The notes below the pieces were generated by a model. That model saw only the letters and a program-made list of their open reading frames with translations. It made no database searches and had not been told where the DNA came from. From Pseudoflavonifractor intestinihominis (GTDB lineage: Bacteria > Bacillota > Clostridia > Oscillospirales > Oscillospiraceae), in contig NZ_JBBMFK010000034.1 in NCBI RefSeq assembly GCF_040096055.1, forward strand, positions 1-38,825: a stretch of DNA of 38,825 bases, given 5' to 3'. Positions 14,282 through 22,410 of this stretch are shown here, one piece after another. Each line of letters begins with the position of its first letter. Position 1 is the first letter of the stretch. A program made the position numbers and the translations under genes.

Positions 14282-15739
14282 TCACGGTCTGCCGTCCCTC
14301 AGGGTGAAGGAGCGGAAGTCCAGTCTCCCCTTGCCCACAAATCTGAAGTACAGCGGCCGGGTGCCGTCGGGGATGGCACAGGGAGCGCTCAGTTCTTTCC
14401 AGCCGTCCCCACTGAGCTTTATCTCCATCCGGGCGGCCGGAGTCTTGAACTCCGGCGTGTCGGACACCAGAAGCACTCCGTCGGCCCGGCCCTGGACCTG
14501 GACGGACACGGATTGCAGCGATTGAAAGTCAAAATACTTGAACCCGGCCACCGCCCCGTCCCGCATGTTGGCAATATACTGGCTGTCCCGCTCCTCGCCG
14601 TCCTTCCCGGTCTGGGTGAAATAGGGGTGGGTGGCAAGCCGGAGCCGGGGGAACCGGATGTCGTAGCGGGCGGTACCCTTCCCGCTCCACAGGTTGCAGG
14701 CGATCCGGGCCGGGTATTTTTCGCTGCCCTTCAGAGGCCCGCCGTTGAGGCCGCAGGAGGTGACCTCCGCCTGACAAAAGCCCCCGTCCGGCCGCCGCTC
14801 CAGCCGTTCGGCGCAGGCCTGGCGGGAGTAGGAGTGGCAGTTGGTCTGGCGGTGGTAGAACACATACCACTGTCCGCCCACCTCCACGATGCCGCCGTGG
14901 GTGTTGCCCAAGTAGTTGACCGCCCGGCTCTCGTCGGTCCTGCCGTCCAGAAACAGGTCCCCGATGTCCACCAGGGTACCGCCGAAGGTGAAGGGCCCCC
15001 TGGGGCTGGGGCCCATGGCCCAGCACAGCTCGTGGTTGTGCTGGGAGGAGTAGACGAAGCAGTACCGGCCGTCCACCTTGCGGATGGAGCTGGCCTCAAA
15101 GAAGGCGTGGTTCTCAAAGGCGCCCGGCTTCCCTTTGGTGGGGAAGAGCAGGTCGGGCCCCGCCTTGATGGTGATCATATCCGGCTCCAGCTCCAGAACC
15201 ACGCCCCCCGGATTGGTGAGATTGTGGAACCCGGAGGCCACCGGGGGCACCTTGGTGGCAAAGCCGGAGTAGAGCCAGACCCGGCCGTCGTCGTCGGTGA
15301 GCACGCCCGGGTCAAAGGGAAAGGGCTCCCCCGATCTGGTACCCCAGATGTGGCCGTCCTTGAACTTCACATGGCCGTGGAACTGGTACTGTCCCGCCGG
15401 GGTGTCGCACACCGCCACCGCCATGACCCCCAGAAAGTCAAAGGCGTAGTAGAGGTAGTAGCGGCCGTCCGGTCCCCGGGTCACGTCGGGGGCGTACAGG
15501 CACCGCCGCCCGCTCCTGTTCATGGGGTCCTGGTCCTTGCGGTAGATGACCCCCTCGTACCGCCAGTCCTTCAGGTCGCTCACAGGCGCGGACCAGCAGA
15601 CATAGTCGTTCATGCAGAAGAGGGGGCCGCCGAACCGGTCGTGGGAGCCATACACATACACCCGGTCGCCAAACACGTGGGGCTCGCCGTCGGGGACATA
15701 CTCCCAGCTGGGGAGATAGGGGTTGAACGCCTGCTCCAT
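14282..15739 (-). CDS. Glycoside hydrolase family 43 (arabinofuranosidase/xylosidase-like) with C-terminal CBM-like domain
   Basis: A 485-residue protein with a five-bladed-propeller GH43 pattern: VPDGEPHVFGDRVYVYGSHD (residues 15-34, likely catalytic Asp17), YAPDVTRGPDGRYYLYYAF, FDPGVLTDDDGRVWLYSGF and the likely acid Glu in AFFEASSIRKVDGRY. Residues from about 350 form a beta-rich CBM6-like domain. There is no signal peptide, so it should act on imported oligosaccharides in the cytoplasm. The start at 15737-15739 is chosen because longer readings run through the promoter; AGGAGG is 13 bases upstream, which is long. The exact sugar specificity is not decided by sequence. Confidence 0.88.
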   Translation of the reverse strand: MEQAFNPYLPSWEYVPDGEPHVFGDRVYVYGSHDRFGGPLFCMNDYVCWSAPVSDLKDWRYEGVIYRKDQDPMNRSGRRCLYAPDVTRGPDGRYYLYYAFDFLGVMAVAVCDTPAGQYQFHGHVKFKDGHIWGTRSGEPFPFDPGVLTDDDGRVWLYSGFATKVPPVASGFHNLTNPGGVVLELEPDMITIKAGPDLLFPTKGKPGAFENHAFFEASSIRKVDGRYCFVYSSQHNHELCWAMGPSPRGPFTFGGTLVDIGDLFLDGRTDESRAVNYLGNTHGGIVEVGGQWYVFYHRQTNCHSYSRQACAERLERRPDGGFCQAEVTSCGLNGGPLKGSEKYPARIACNLWSGKGTARYDIRFPRLRLATHPYFTQTGKDGEERDSQYIANMRDGAVAGFKYFDFQSLQSVSVQVQGRADGVLLVSDTPEFKTPAARMEIKLSGDGWKELSAPCAIPDGTRPLYFRFVGKGRLDFRSFTLRDGRP

Positions 15740-15782
15740 GTCTGATTTTCCGCCTCCTCCCGCAATCATATCGCTATAACTT

Positions 15783-15803
15783 TTATTAAAATACTTTATA
15801 TAA
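15783..15803. promoter_or_regulatory. Probable ROK operator site 1
   Basis: Imperfect palindrome TTATTAAAATACTTTATATAA centred at 15793, just downstream of the GH43 promoter. It shares the core AAAATACTTT with site 2. Typical of roadblock repression by XylR/NagC-like ROK proteins. Confidence 0.6.
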
Positions 15804-15814
15804 GTTTCAGCCAT

Positions 15815-15844
15815 ATTGTACGTCACGCCGCCGCAGATTGTCAA
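15815..15844 (-). promoter_or_regulatory. Promoter of the GH43-xylB operon
   Basis: Minus strand: TTGACA (15839-15844), 18-base spacer, TACAAT (15815-15820). The expected start near 15808 lies beside operator site 1. Confidence 0.7.
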
Positions 15845-15944
15845 TAGCATCCCGGCAGATAAAATATTTTTTCTGCTATCGCGTAAATATCCCGGTTTTA
15901 TCCCGCTTTCCGAACAAAATCACTGGAGCGCTCCCAGGTCTCCC

Positions 15945-15972
15945 TTGCTTTTTTCGAAAATTGTGCTATTAT
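15945..15972 (+). promoter_or_regulatory. Promoter of the ROK regulator gene
   Basis: TTGCTT (15945-15950), 16-base spacer, TATTAT (15967-15972). Operator site 2 begins at the next base but one, which suggests autoregulation. Confidence 0.6.
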
Positions 15973-15973
15973 T

Positions 15974-15994
15974 TTTATAAAATACTTTTGTAAA
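15974..15994. promoter_or_regulatory. Probable ROK operator site 2
   Basis: TTTA-T-AAAA-TAC-TTTT-G-TAAA, a nearly perfect palindrome centred at 15984, overlapping the expected start of the ROK transcript. It matches site 1 in the central AAAATACTTT. Confidence 0.62.
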
Positions 15995-16005
15995 ACGGTG
16001 ATGTT

Positions 16006-17139
16006 ATGAGCAAGTCCTCTCCTCACTCCACCGTAGAGCTGCGGAAGATGAACCGGAACCGGGTCTTCCAGGCCCTCTATCACACGTCGGAGCCGCTGAC
16101 CAAGCAGGAGCTGGCCTACCGGCTCTCCATGAGCCTGCCCACCCTGACCCAGAACCTGAGCGAGCTCATGGCCATGGGGCTGGTGGACAACTCCGAGGTG
16201 GCGGGCTCCAGCGGCGGCCGCAAGCCCCGCATCCTGTCCGTGGTGCCCGGGGCCCGCTGGGCCCTGGGGGTGGAGATCTCCTCCCGGCATATCCGCCTGG
16301 TGGCCCTGGACCTGCAGGTCCGGGAGCTGGGCTTCCGGGCCTTCGACCTGCCCTTCCACACCGGGGAGGAGTACGCCGTCCGGTTGGCCCAGACCGTGGA
16401 GTGCTTCATCGACGAGCTGGGCCTGGACCGCGCCAAGCTGCTGGGGGTGGGCGTCAGCATCCCCGGCATTGTGGACGCCGCCCAGCAGTACGTCACCACC
16501 GCCCCCACCCTGGGGGTGCGCAGGCTGGACGTGCGGGCCATCGCGGAGCACATCCCCTACCCGGTGTACCTGGTCAACGACGCCAACGCCGGCGGCTTTG
16601 CCGAGTGCTGGGGCCGCAGCGGCGTGCAGGACATGGCCTATCTCTCCCTGAGCCGGGGCGTGGGTGGCGCCATCCTCACCTCGGGCACGGCCTACCTGGG
16701 CGCCAACGGCCGGTCCGGCGAGTTCGGTCACATGTGCATCCACCCCGGCGGCGCGCCCTGCAGCTGCGGCCGGCGGGGCTGCCTGGAGGCCTACTGTTCC
16801 ACCGCCCGGCTGTCGGACGACATGGGCATCACCCTGGAGGACTTCTTCCAGGCCCTTGTCCAGGGCCACGCCGCCTATTCCGCCCTGTGGGAGCGCTACC
16901 TGGACGACCTGGCCGTGGGTATCCTGAACATCCACGCCGCCCTGGACTGCCAGATCGTGCTGGGCGGCAAGCTCTCCCGCTTTATGGGGGAGAAGTTTTC
17001 CGCCATTGACGGGCGGCTGCGCCGCCTGGACCCCGCCTACCAGGAGGGGCCCTATCTGGCCATCTGCCGCTACTACGACCACTCCAACGGCATCGGCGCG
17101 GCCCTCTACTTTGTGGACCGGTTCATCCGCCAGATCTGA
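16006..17139 (+). CDS. ROK-family transcriptional repressor (XylR-like)
   Basis: A 377-residue protein. A winged helix-turn-helix fills residues 10-75 (KQELAYRLSMSLPTLTQNLS). A ROK sugar-kinase fold follows, with VGVSIPGIVD, LVNDANAGGFAECW and the zinc motif GEFGHMCIHPGGAPCSCGRRGCLEAY (given here by its ends: His near 242, Cys near 251-258). Such proteins repress pentose or amino-sugar genes until the sugar binds. It is divergent from GH43-xylB and two matching palindromes lie at the two promoters, so it most probably controls that operon. The start follows GGTGATGTT; weak but the only one after the operator. Confidence 0.88.
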   Translation: MSKSSPHSTVELRKMNRNRVFQALYHTSEPLTKQELAYRLSMSLPTLTQNLSELMAMGLVDNSEVAGSSGGRKPRILSVVPGARWALGVEISSRHIRLVALDLQVRELGFRAFDLPFHTGEEYAVRLAQTVECFIDELGLDRAKLLGVGVSIPGIVDAAQQYVTTAPTLGVRRLDVRAIAEHIPYPVYLVNDANAGGFAECWGRSGVQDMAYLSLSRGVGGAILTSGTAYLGANGRSGEFGHMCIHPGGAPCSCGRRGCLEAYCSTARLSDDMGITLEDFFQALVQGHAAYSALWERYLDDLAVGILNIHAALDCQIVLGGKLSRFMGEKFSAIDGRLRRLDPAYQEGPYLAICRYYDHSNGIGAALYFVDRFIRQI

Positions 17140-17153
17140 CCTTCTCGAACCAA

Positions 17154-17192
17154 ACAGCAGCGCCCGGAACCAGTGGTTCCGGGCGCTGCTGT
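17154..17192. terminator. Long perfect hairpin between convergent ROK and EamA genes
   Basis: A perfect inverted repeat of 19 bases (ACAGCAGCGCCCGGAACCA and its complement) with a 1-base centre. It lacks a real T-run on either side. Its place between convergent stops suggests a shared transcription end. Confidence 0.65.
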
Positions 17193-17214
17193 TGTCTGCG
17201 TACAATCTTCCGCG

Positions 17215-18117
17215 TCACACCGGGGCGCTCTTTTTCTCCGGGGGCTGGGCGGCCTTTGCCTTGCGGTTGCCGTCCACCGCGATGAGCAGAATGCTGGCCA
17301 GCACCATGAGCCCGCCGATGACCATTCCCTGGGTCACCGGGTCGTGGAACCAGACGGTGCCGAACACCACGCTGACAATGGGCTCCAGCATGGACACAAA
17401 GGCGGCGGTGGAGGCCCCCATGCGGCTGATGCCGTACATCATCAGGAAGTAGCCGCCCACGTTGAACAGGCCGGCCCCCAGCACGAACAGCCAGCCGCTG
17501 GGGCTGGAGGGCAGCTGCATGGTGCCCGTGGCGGGCGCCACCACGCCCCACAGCACCGTGCCCGGCAGGGCCACATAGAACAGCTTGGCCTCAATGGGCA
17601 GGTCGTTGGCCGGGCCCTTCTCGTTGGCGATCAGGTAGGCGCCGTAGGTGAAGGCGGAGGCCAGGGCGGCCAGCACGCCCATGAGCTCCATATTGCCGCC
17701 CTCGCCGGCCAGGAACACCATGCCCGCGATGGAGCAGACGATGGCCACCACCTGGAGCTTGGAGAAGCCCTGGCGGAATACGGTGCCCATCACCACGCAC
17801 ACCACGGCGGGGTACAGGAAGTTGAACATGATGGTCATGCCCACGGGCAGGTACACCAGGGCGGTGTTCAGCAGGAAGGAGGTAATCAGCATGCCCACCA
17901 CGCCCATGGCCAGGGCCTGGACCAGCTGGGCCGGTTTGGCCCGCAGGCTCTTGCCTTTGGCCAGGGCCATGGCGGCGCTGACCAGGAGGATGATGAGGTT
18001 GCTGTAGAACATCAGGCTGTTCATGTGCAGCCCGTCCAGCAGCACCTGCTTCTGGAGGGTGGGCATGATGCCCAACAAGGTGGCGGCCCCCGCCACCGAT
18101 AGGATTCCGATCAGCAT
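17215..18117 (-). CDS. EamA-family (DMT superfamily) transporter
   Basis: A 300-residue membrane protein with ten predicted helices in two EamA repeats (for example FYSNLIILLVSAAMALAKG, and GGYFLMMYGISRMGASTAAF with SMLEPIVSVVFGTVWFHDPV near residue 240, the usual EamA signature). The family exports or imports amino acids, nucleosides and other small metabolites. GAAAGGAAAGGAAA precedes the ATG. It starts 16 bases after the iron-sulfur gene, so it is the last gene of the molybdoenzyme operon. A role in moving that enzyme's substrate or product is inferred from position only. Confidence 0.87.
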   Translation of the reverse strand: MLIGILSVAGAATLLGIMPTLQKQVLLDGLHMNSLMFYSNLIILLVSAAMALAKGKSLRAKPAQLVQALAMGVVGMLITSFLLNTALVYLPVGMTIMFNFLYPAVVCVVMGTVFRQGFSKLQVVAIVCSIAGMVFLAGEGGNMELMGVLAALASAFTYGAYLIANEKGPANDLPIEAKLFYVALPGTVLWGVVAPATGTMQLPSSPSGWLFVLGAGLFNVGGYFLMMYGISRMGASTAAFVSMLEPIVSVVFGTVWFHDPVTQGMVIGGLMVLASILLIAVDGNRKAKAAQPPEKKSAPV

Positions 18118-18133
18118 GGTTTCCTTTCCTTTC

Positions 18134-18661
18134 TCACTTGGCCGGCTCCGCCGCGCCCCACTGTTCCCGGCGCATGCGGTCCGCCTTTTTCTCCTGCATC
18201 TCGCTCTGGCGGCGCTGGAACTCCTCCTCGTCCAGCAGGGTCAGCGCCCCGGTGGGGCACACCTTCACGCAGGCGGGCAGCAGCCCCGCCCGCTGCCGCT
18301 CGATGCAGGCGTCGCACTTTCTCATCTTCCCGTCGGGGCCGAAGGAGGGGATGCCGTAGGGGCAGGCCATGGCGCAGGAGTGGCAGCCGATGCAGTAGGT
18401 GTTGTTGTACAGGGTAAAGCCGGTGTCCGGGTCCTTGTACAGGCAGCCGCTGGGGCAGCCCATGACGCAGGGCGCGTCGGCACAGTGCATGCAGGACACC
18501 GAGTAGAACTTCAGCTTCCCGGTCTTGCTCTCCTGGGTGAAGGTGTACCGGAAGGGCTGCTCCCCCGCCTCCACCGCCACGTCGTTCTGGTCCATGCAGG
18601 CCAGGGCGCAGGCGCCGCAGGCGGAGCACTTCTCCGGGTCAAAAAACAGATAGCGTTTCAA
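18134..18661 (-). CDS. Four-cluster [4Fe-4S] ferredoxin-type subunit (DmsB/PhsB-like)
   Basis: A 175-residue protein with four cysteine clusters: CSACGACALAC (Cys12, 15, 18, 22), CMHCADAPCVMGCP, CIGCHSCAMACPYG and CDACIERQ with a later CVKVCP. This is the pattern of the electron-transfer subunits of DMSO-reductase-family enzymes. It starts with TTG (18659-18661), overlapping the stop of the molybdopterin gene as TTGA, with AGGAGG seven bases upstream. There is no signal peptide or membrane anchor partner, so the complex is expected in the cytoplasm. The last 35 residues are charged and probably helical. Confidence 0.9.
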   Translation of the reverse strand: MKRYLFFDPEKCSACGACALACMDQNDVAVEAGEQPFRYTFTQESKTGKLKFYSVSCMHCADAPCVMGCPSGCLYKDPDTGFTLYNNTYCIGCHSCAMACPYGIPSFGPDGKMRKCDACIERQRAGLLPACVKVCPTGALTLLDEEEFQRRQSEMQEKKADRMRREQWGAAEPAK

Positions 18662-20796
18662 CGCCGCTCCTCCTTTCTCACCGCGCAGCGGGTGGACCGG
18701 TAGGCCGGGAACCCGGAGTAGGGGTCCAGGTGGTCGGCGTCCATCAGGCTGTTGGCGTCCGCCTCCGAGTAGCCGTGGAACAGGTTCACCAGGCCCTGGG
18801 GCACGGTCAGTGTGGGGTGTACCTTCACCGTCACCGCCCCCCGGGCGGTCTCGATGCGGATCCAGTCCCCCTCGTCCACCCCCAGCCGGGCACAGTCGGC
18901 CCGATTCAGGTCGGCGGTGGGCTCCCGGCGGAGGCTCCGGTTGGCGGGTACCTTGTGGAGCCGGGAGTGGATGGCGTTGGGGATGCGGCTGCCCGAGGTG
19001 AGCACAAAGGGGTACTTCTCCGGGTCCGCCCCGTCCAGGGGGTCCCGGTAGGTGGGCAGGGCGTCCAGCCCCCACTCCGGGTGGCCGGCGATGACCATGC
19101 TCTTGAGCTCAAACTTCCCCGTGGGGGTGTTCAGCCCCCGCTCCAGGGCCTCATAGTCCCGGTGGGGCTTGATCCGGGCGATGGGCACCGGCAGCTTCAC
19201 CTGCCGCAGCTGGTCCACGGTGACGCCGTAGTCGTCCAGGATGTACTTCTGGACAAAGGCATCATAGCCCGCTTTCAGCATCTCGTCGGGCAGGTCCATG
19301 CGGTTGGCCAGCTCGGTGAGGATGGTCACGTCGCTCTTGGACTGGCCCAGGGGCTGGATGGCCGGGCTGGTGTACCAGGCCAGGCCGCCGGGGTAGGGCT
19401 TGAACTCCCCCCGCTCGAAGCTGGAACAGGCGGGGAGCACCAGATCGGCGTACTTGGCCGAGTCGGTGAGGAACAGGTCGGTGTCCACGTAGAAGTCCAG
19501 GGCCTCCAGGGCCTGGAACATGTGCCCCGAGTCGGGGAACATCCGGGCGTTCAGGCCCAGGGCGAACAGGGCCTTCACCGGGTAGGGCTCCCCCTCCAGG
19601 ATCTGCCGGGGCAGGTCCATGGCCTGCATCTCCCCCTCCAGGTAATCCCACAGGGGGAAGCGCCCGGCGCCGATGGGCGGCTTGCAGTTCTTGGGTTTGG
19701 TCTCGTAGAGGTACTCCTCCTCCCGGGTGGGGAAGCCGCAGGCCACGTGCATATAGGTGTGGGGGGTCAGCAGCTGGCCGCCGGCCCGGTCGAAGTTGCC
19801 GGTGATGGCCAGCAGGGCGGTGACCGCCCGGTAGTTCTGCAATCCGTTGCGGTGGTGGCACAGGGGCGCGGAGGACTCGTTGAAGCTCATCCGGGGATTT
19901 TCATGGATCAGCGCGGCGGCGGCCTCCACCTGCCCAAAGGGCACGCCGGTGATGGACTCGATGTTGTCCCGGTTGAACTGGCGGACGTATTCGGCGTACT
20001 CCTCAAAGCCGTGGACATACTTGCGGATATAGGGCATGTCGATCCAGCCCTTTGTGATCAGCACGTTGGCGATGGCGTGGGCCAGGGCGCCGTCGGTGCC
20101 TGTCCGGGGCTGGAGGAACAGGTCCGCCAGCTTTTCGCTGGCCGGGGTCCGCCGGGTGTCCACGATCAGGAACTTCAGCCCCTTCTCCTTCAGCTCCATG
20201 GCCTTTTTTGCCCCCATATAGGCCGAGTAGAAGGGGTTGAAGGCCCAGCCCAGGAACAGGTCGCTGTTGGCCATGTCCGCGTCGGCCTGGTCCCCCGCCG
20301 CCAGCTTCCAGGCCATAAAGGCCGCCGTGTAGCAGGCGCTGGACTCGCAGCCGTAGTTGGGGCTGCCGAAGGCGTAGGCAAACCGCCGGAGCATCTGCCG
20401 GTACCACTTGGAGTAGCCCGAGTAGAAGGCCACGCTCTCCGGCCCGTACTGCTCCTTGGCCTGGTTCAGCCGCCGGCCGATCTCCTCGTAGGCCTCATCC
20501 CAGCTGATGGGCTCAAACTCCCCGGAGCCCCGGGGGCCCGTCCGCCGGAGGGGCGTCATGATCCGGTCCTTCCGGTAGATGTACTGCCGGTTGGCCAGGC
20601 CCTTGGGGCACAGCCGCCCGTCGTTCACCGGGTGGCCGTCCATGCCCTCGATCTTGATCACGGTCCCGTCCTTCACATATGCGCTGACACCGCAGTGCAT
20701 CCCCGGGGAGCAGATGTCGCACATGGTGGGCCTGATCTCAATGCCCGTGTCCTTCCCCGGGATCTTGCTGCGGATCTTTCGCTCCAGTTCCGTCAT
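18658..20796 (-). CDS. Molybdopterin oxidoreductase, catalytic subunit (DMSO reductase family)
   Basis: A 712-residue protein. Cys26, Cys29, Cys35 and Cys63 (MCDICSPGMHCGV, then RLCPKG) should bind a [4Fe-4S] cluster. The molybdopterin domains follow (SWDEAYEEIGRRLNQAKEQY), with GSPNYGCESSACYTAAF at about 144-160, where Cys155 is the probable metal ligand. The C-terminal molydopterin-binding domain starts near residue 590 (FVLTSGSRIPNAIHSRLHKV). No twin-arginine signal is present. It resembles the thiosulfate/polysulfide reductase, acetylene hydratase and gut catechol dehydroxylase branch; the substrate cannot be assigned. It overlaps the flavoprotein gene (ATGA) and the iron-sulfur gene (TTGA). 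Confidence 0.92.
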   Translation of the reverse strand: MTELERKIRSKIPGKDTGIEIRPTMCDICSPGMHCGVSAYVKDGTVIKIEGMDGHPVNDGRLCPKGLANRQYIYRKDRIMTPLRRTGPRGSGEFEPISWDEAYEEIGRRLNQAKEQYGPESVAFYSGYSKWYRQMLRRFAYAFGSPNYGCESSACYTAAFMAWKLAAGDQADADMANSDLFLGWAFNPFYSAYMGAKKAMELKEKGLKFLIVDTRRTPASEKLADLFLQPRTGTDGALAHAIANVLITKGWIDMPYIRKYVHGFEEYAEYVRQFNRDNIESITGVPFGQVEAAAALIHENPRMSFNESSAPLCHHRNGLQNYRAVTALLAITGNFDRAGGQLLTPHTYMHVACGFPTREEEYLYETKPKNCKPPIGAGRFPLWDYLEGEMQAMDLPRQILEGEPYPVKALFALGLNARMFPDSGHMFQALEALDFYVDTDLFLTDSAKYADLVLPACSSFERGEFKPYPGGLAWYTSPAIQPLGQSKSDVTILTELANRMDLPDEMLKAGYDAFVQKYILDDYGVTVDQLRQVKLPVPIARIKPHRDYEALERGLNTPTGKFELKSMVIAGHPEWGLDALPTYRDPLDGADPEKYPFVLTSGSRIPNAIHSRLHKVPANRSLRREPTADLNRADCARLGVDEGDWIRIETARGAVTVKVHPTLTVPQGLVNLFHGYSEADANSLMDADHLDPYSGFPAYRSTRCAVRKEERR

Positions 20797-22076
20797 ATTC
20801 CCGCCTCCAAAGTGTCAATCATGCGCTCCGGCACGCCGTACCGCACCAGCTGCCCCCGCTGCTCCGGGGAAAAGCGGCAGGGCTGGCCCCGCAGCACCTT
20901 GATGAGCTGGGCCTTGATGATGCCCGACACACCGTAGTTGTCCAGAATGTTGAACCCCACCGGCTTCCCGTCCCGGTACACCGCCTGGAGGTAGAAGCCC
21001 CCCTCCGGCGAGCGGTAGGTCCTGACCTCTCCGGTCAGCCGGTTGTCCCCCAGGCCGATGAAGTCCATGTCCAGGAAATGGGTGATGTTGTGCAGGATGT
21101 TCCCGTCGGTCTCGTCGGTGACACCGGCCATGTTCCGACCGGCGATGCGGCCCTGAACCCCCGCGTTGGCCCACAGACCGATGATCTGCTTGCCGCCGGA
21201 CTGGAGGTTGTCCCCCTGGCAGCAGTCCCCCGCCGCGTAGATCCCCGGGGCGGACGTGCGCATCCGGCCGTCCACCAGGATACCCCGGTCCACGGCGATC
21301 TCCGCCCGGTCCACAAAGGAGCAGGCCGCCCGGGTGCCGATGTTCAGCACCAGCAGCTCGGTCTCCAGGGTACTGCCGTCGGCCAGGGTCACGGTATAGC
21401 GGGGATTGCCCCGGCTGTCCGTGTCCTCCTCCGCCTGGGTGATGGCCTGGCCCAGGGCCAGCCCGATCCCCATGGCCCGCAGCCGGTCCTCGATCATCCC
21501 GGACACCTCCGGGTAGGCCGCCAGGGCGAAGATATGGGGCGCCATGTCCGCCAGGGTCACATGGCACCCCCGGTTGTGCAGCAGCTCGGCCACCTTGATG
21601 CCCACCATGGAGGCCCCCACGATCACCGCGTCGCGGAACGCTCTCCCCTCCACGGCCCTGCGCAGCTTCTCCGCGTCCTCCACCGTGCGCATGCAGAACA
21701 CGTTTTTGATGCCGCCGAAGCTGGGGGGCACAAAGGCCGTAGCCCCCGCGGCGATCAGGATCTGGTCGTACTCCTTCCGGCGTCCAGACGCCGTCTCGAT
21801 CCGTCGGTCCCCGGCCGCCACCCGCGTCACCCGGTCGCCGGTAAAGATCTGGGCGTTATACCGCTTCTCGATCTCCTCCAGGGTACCGAAGGGAAACAGC
21901 CCGCTGTAGGGCAGCCGCCCCGACGCGTAGTAGGTGGTCAGCATGGGGTTGTAGGGCGGCAGCTCCGTCTCGCTGTAGATGTCGATCTCCGCGCCGCTGT
22001 CCGTCTCCCGGATGGCCTGCAGTGCGTGGCAGCCGGCACATCCCAGCCCGACAATTCCGATCCGCTTTTCAGACAA
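20793..22076 (-). CDS. NAD(P)/FAD-dependent oxidoreductase (rubredoxin/nitrite-reductase-type), operon partner of the molybdoenzyme
   Basis: A 427-residue pyridine-nucleotide-disulfide-fold flavoprotein. The FAD site is at residues 6-17 (IGIVGLGCAGCH), an NAD site is near residue 165 (DAVIVGASMVGIKVAELL), and the second FAD motif is TSAPGIYAAGDCCQG near residue 290. It lacks the redox Cys of CoA-disulfide reductases. An unusual CxxC (Cys13, Cys16) lies inside the GxGxxG loop. It probably feeds electrons from NAD(P)H to the iron-sulfur and molybdenum subunits. TTG at 22074-22076 is preferred to ATG at 22100 because AAGGAG lies 9 bases before it and the ATG would be only about 8 bases from the transcript start. 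Confidence 0.85.
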   Translation of the reverse strand: MSEKRIGIVGLGCAGCHALQAIRETDSGAEIDIYSETELPPYNPMLTTYYASGRLPYSGLFPFGTLEEIEKRYNAQIFTGDRVTRVAAGDRRIETASGRRKEYDQILIAAGATAFVPPSFGGIKNVFCMRTVEDAEKLRRAVEGRAFRDAVIVGASMVGIKVAELLHNRGCHVTLADMAPHIFALAAYPEVSGMIEDRLRAMGIGLALGQAITQAEEDTDSRGNPRYTVTLADGSTLETELLVLNIGTRAACSFVDRAEIAVDRGILVDGRMRTSAPGIYAAGDCCQGDNLQSGGKQIIGLWANAGVQGRIAGRNMAGVTDETDGNILHNITHFLDMDFIGLGDNRLTGEVRTYRSPEGGFYLQAVYRDGKPVGFNILDNYGVSGIIKAQLIKVLRGQPCRFSPEQRGQLVRYGVPERMIDTLEAGI

Positions 22077-22114
22077 GGTGTCCCGCTCCTTTCTCCACAT
22101 TTTTCTTGTATCGA

Positions 22115-22143
22115 ATTATAACAAGTTGACTGCCGTTGTGCAA
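22115..22143 (-). promoter_or_regulatory. Promoter of the molybdoenzyme operon
   Basis: Minus strand: TTGCAC (22138-22143), 17-base spacer, TATAAT (22115-22120). The transcript should start near 22108. Confidence 0.8.
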
Positions 22144-22170
22144 GCGCTTTTTTCATTCTTTCCGTCCCGG

Positions 22171-22192
22171 GGCCAACTTCGTGCAGTTGGCC
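22171..22192. promoter_or_regulatory. Palindrome upstream of the molybdoenzyme promoter
   Basis: GGCCAACT and AGTTGGCC, perfect 8-bp arms with a 6-base centre, about 65-85 bases upstream of the expected operon start. Possible activator or repressor site between the two divergent operons; no regulator gene is adjacent. Confidence 0.45.
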
Positions 22193-22315
22193 GAAAATCC
22201 GTGATTATTTTTGTATATATTGCAAAATTTTCAGTATTTCCCGATGTAATATGCACTCAATCCGTTTAAAAAGAAGCACCTTCCGGAAAAAATCTTTGGA
22301 TTTTCCCGGGAGGTG

Positions 22316-22344
22316 TTGACCTTTTTTATGCGCTGTCGTATTAT
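22316..22344 (+). promoter_or_regulatory. Promoter of the ridA operon
   Basis: TTGACC (22316-22321), 17-base spacer, TATTAT (22339-22344). AAGGAGATC precedes the ridA ATG at 22411. Confidence 0.75.
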
Positions 22345-22410
22345 TCTATATAATAAGTTAAGTGCAGCTGATCGCAGTCTTCCGCTGCCAGATGAAAGGA
22401 GATCTTCCCC

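Noticed and set aside
15740..15850. Upstream extension of the GH43 protein to a start at 15850
   Set aside because: It would be translated through the promoter and the operator palindrome, and the extra residues do not resemble a signal peptide.
15898..17205. A 435-residue minus-strand frame opposite the ROK gene
   Set aside because: It is repetitive and Gly/Gln/His-rich, while the plus strand encodes a full ROK protein.
18730..20937. Long plus-strand frame opposite the molybdopterin gene
   Set aside because: Shadow of GC-rich coding sequence; the minus-strand protein has the cysteine and molybdopterin motifs.
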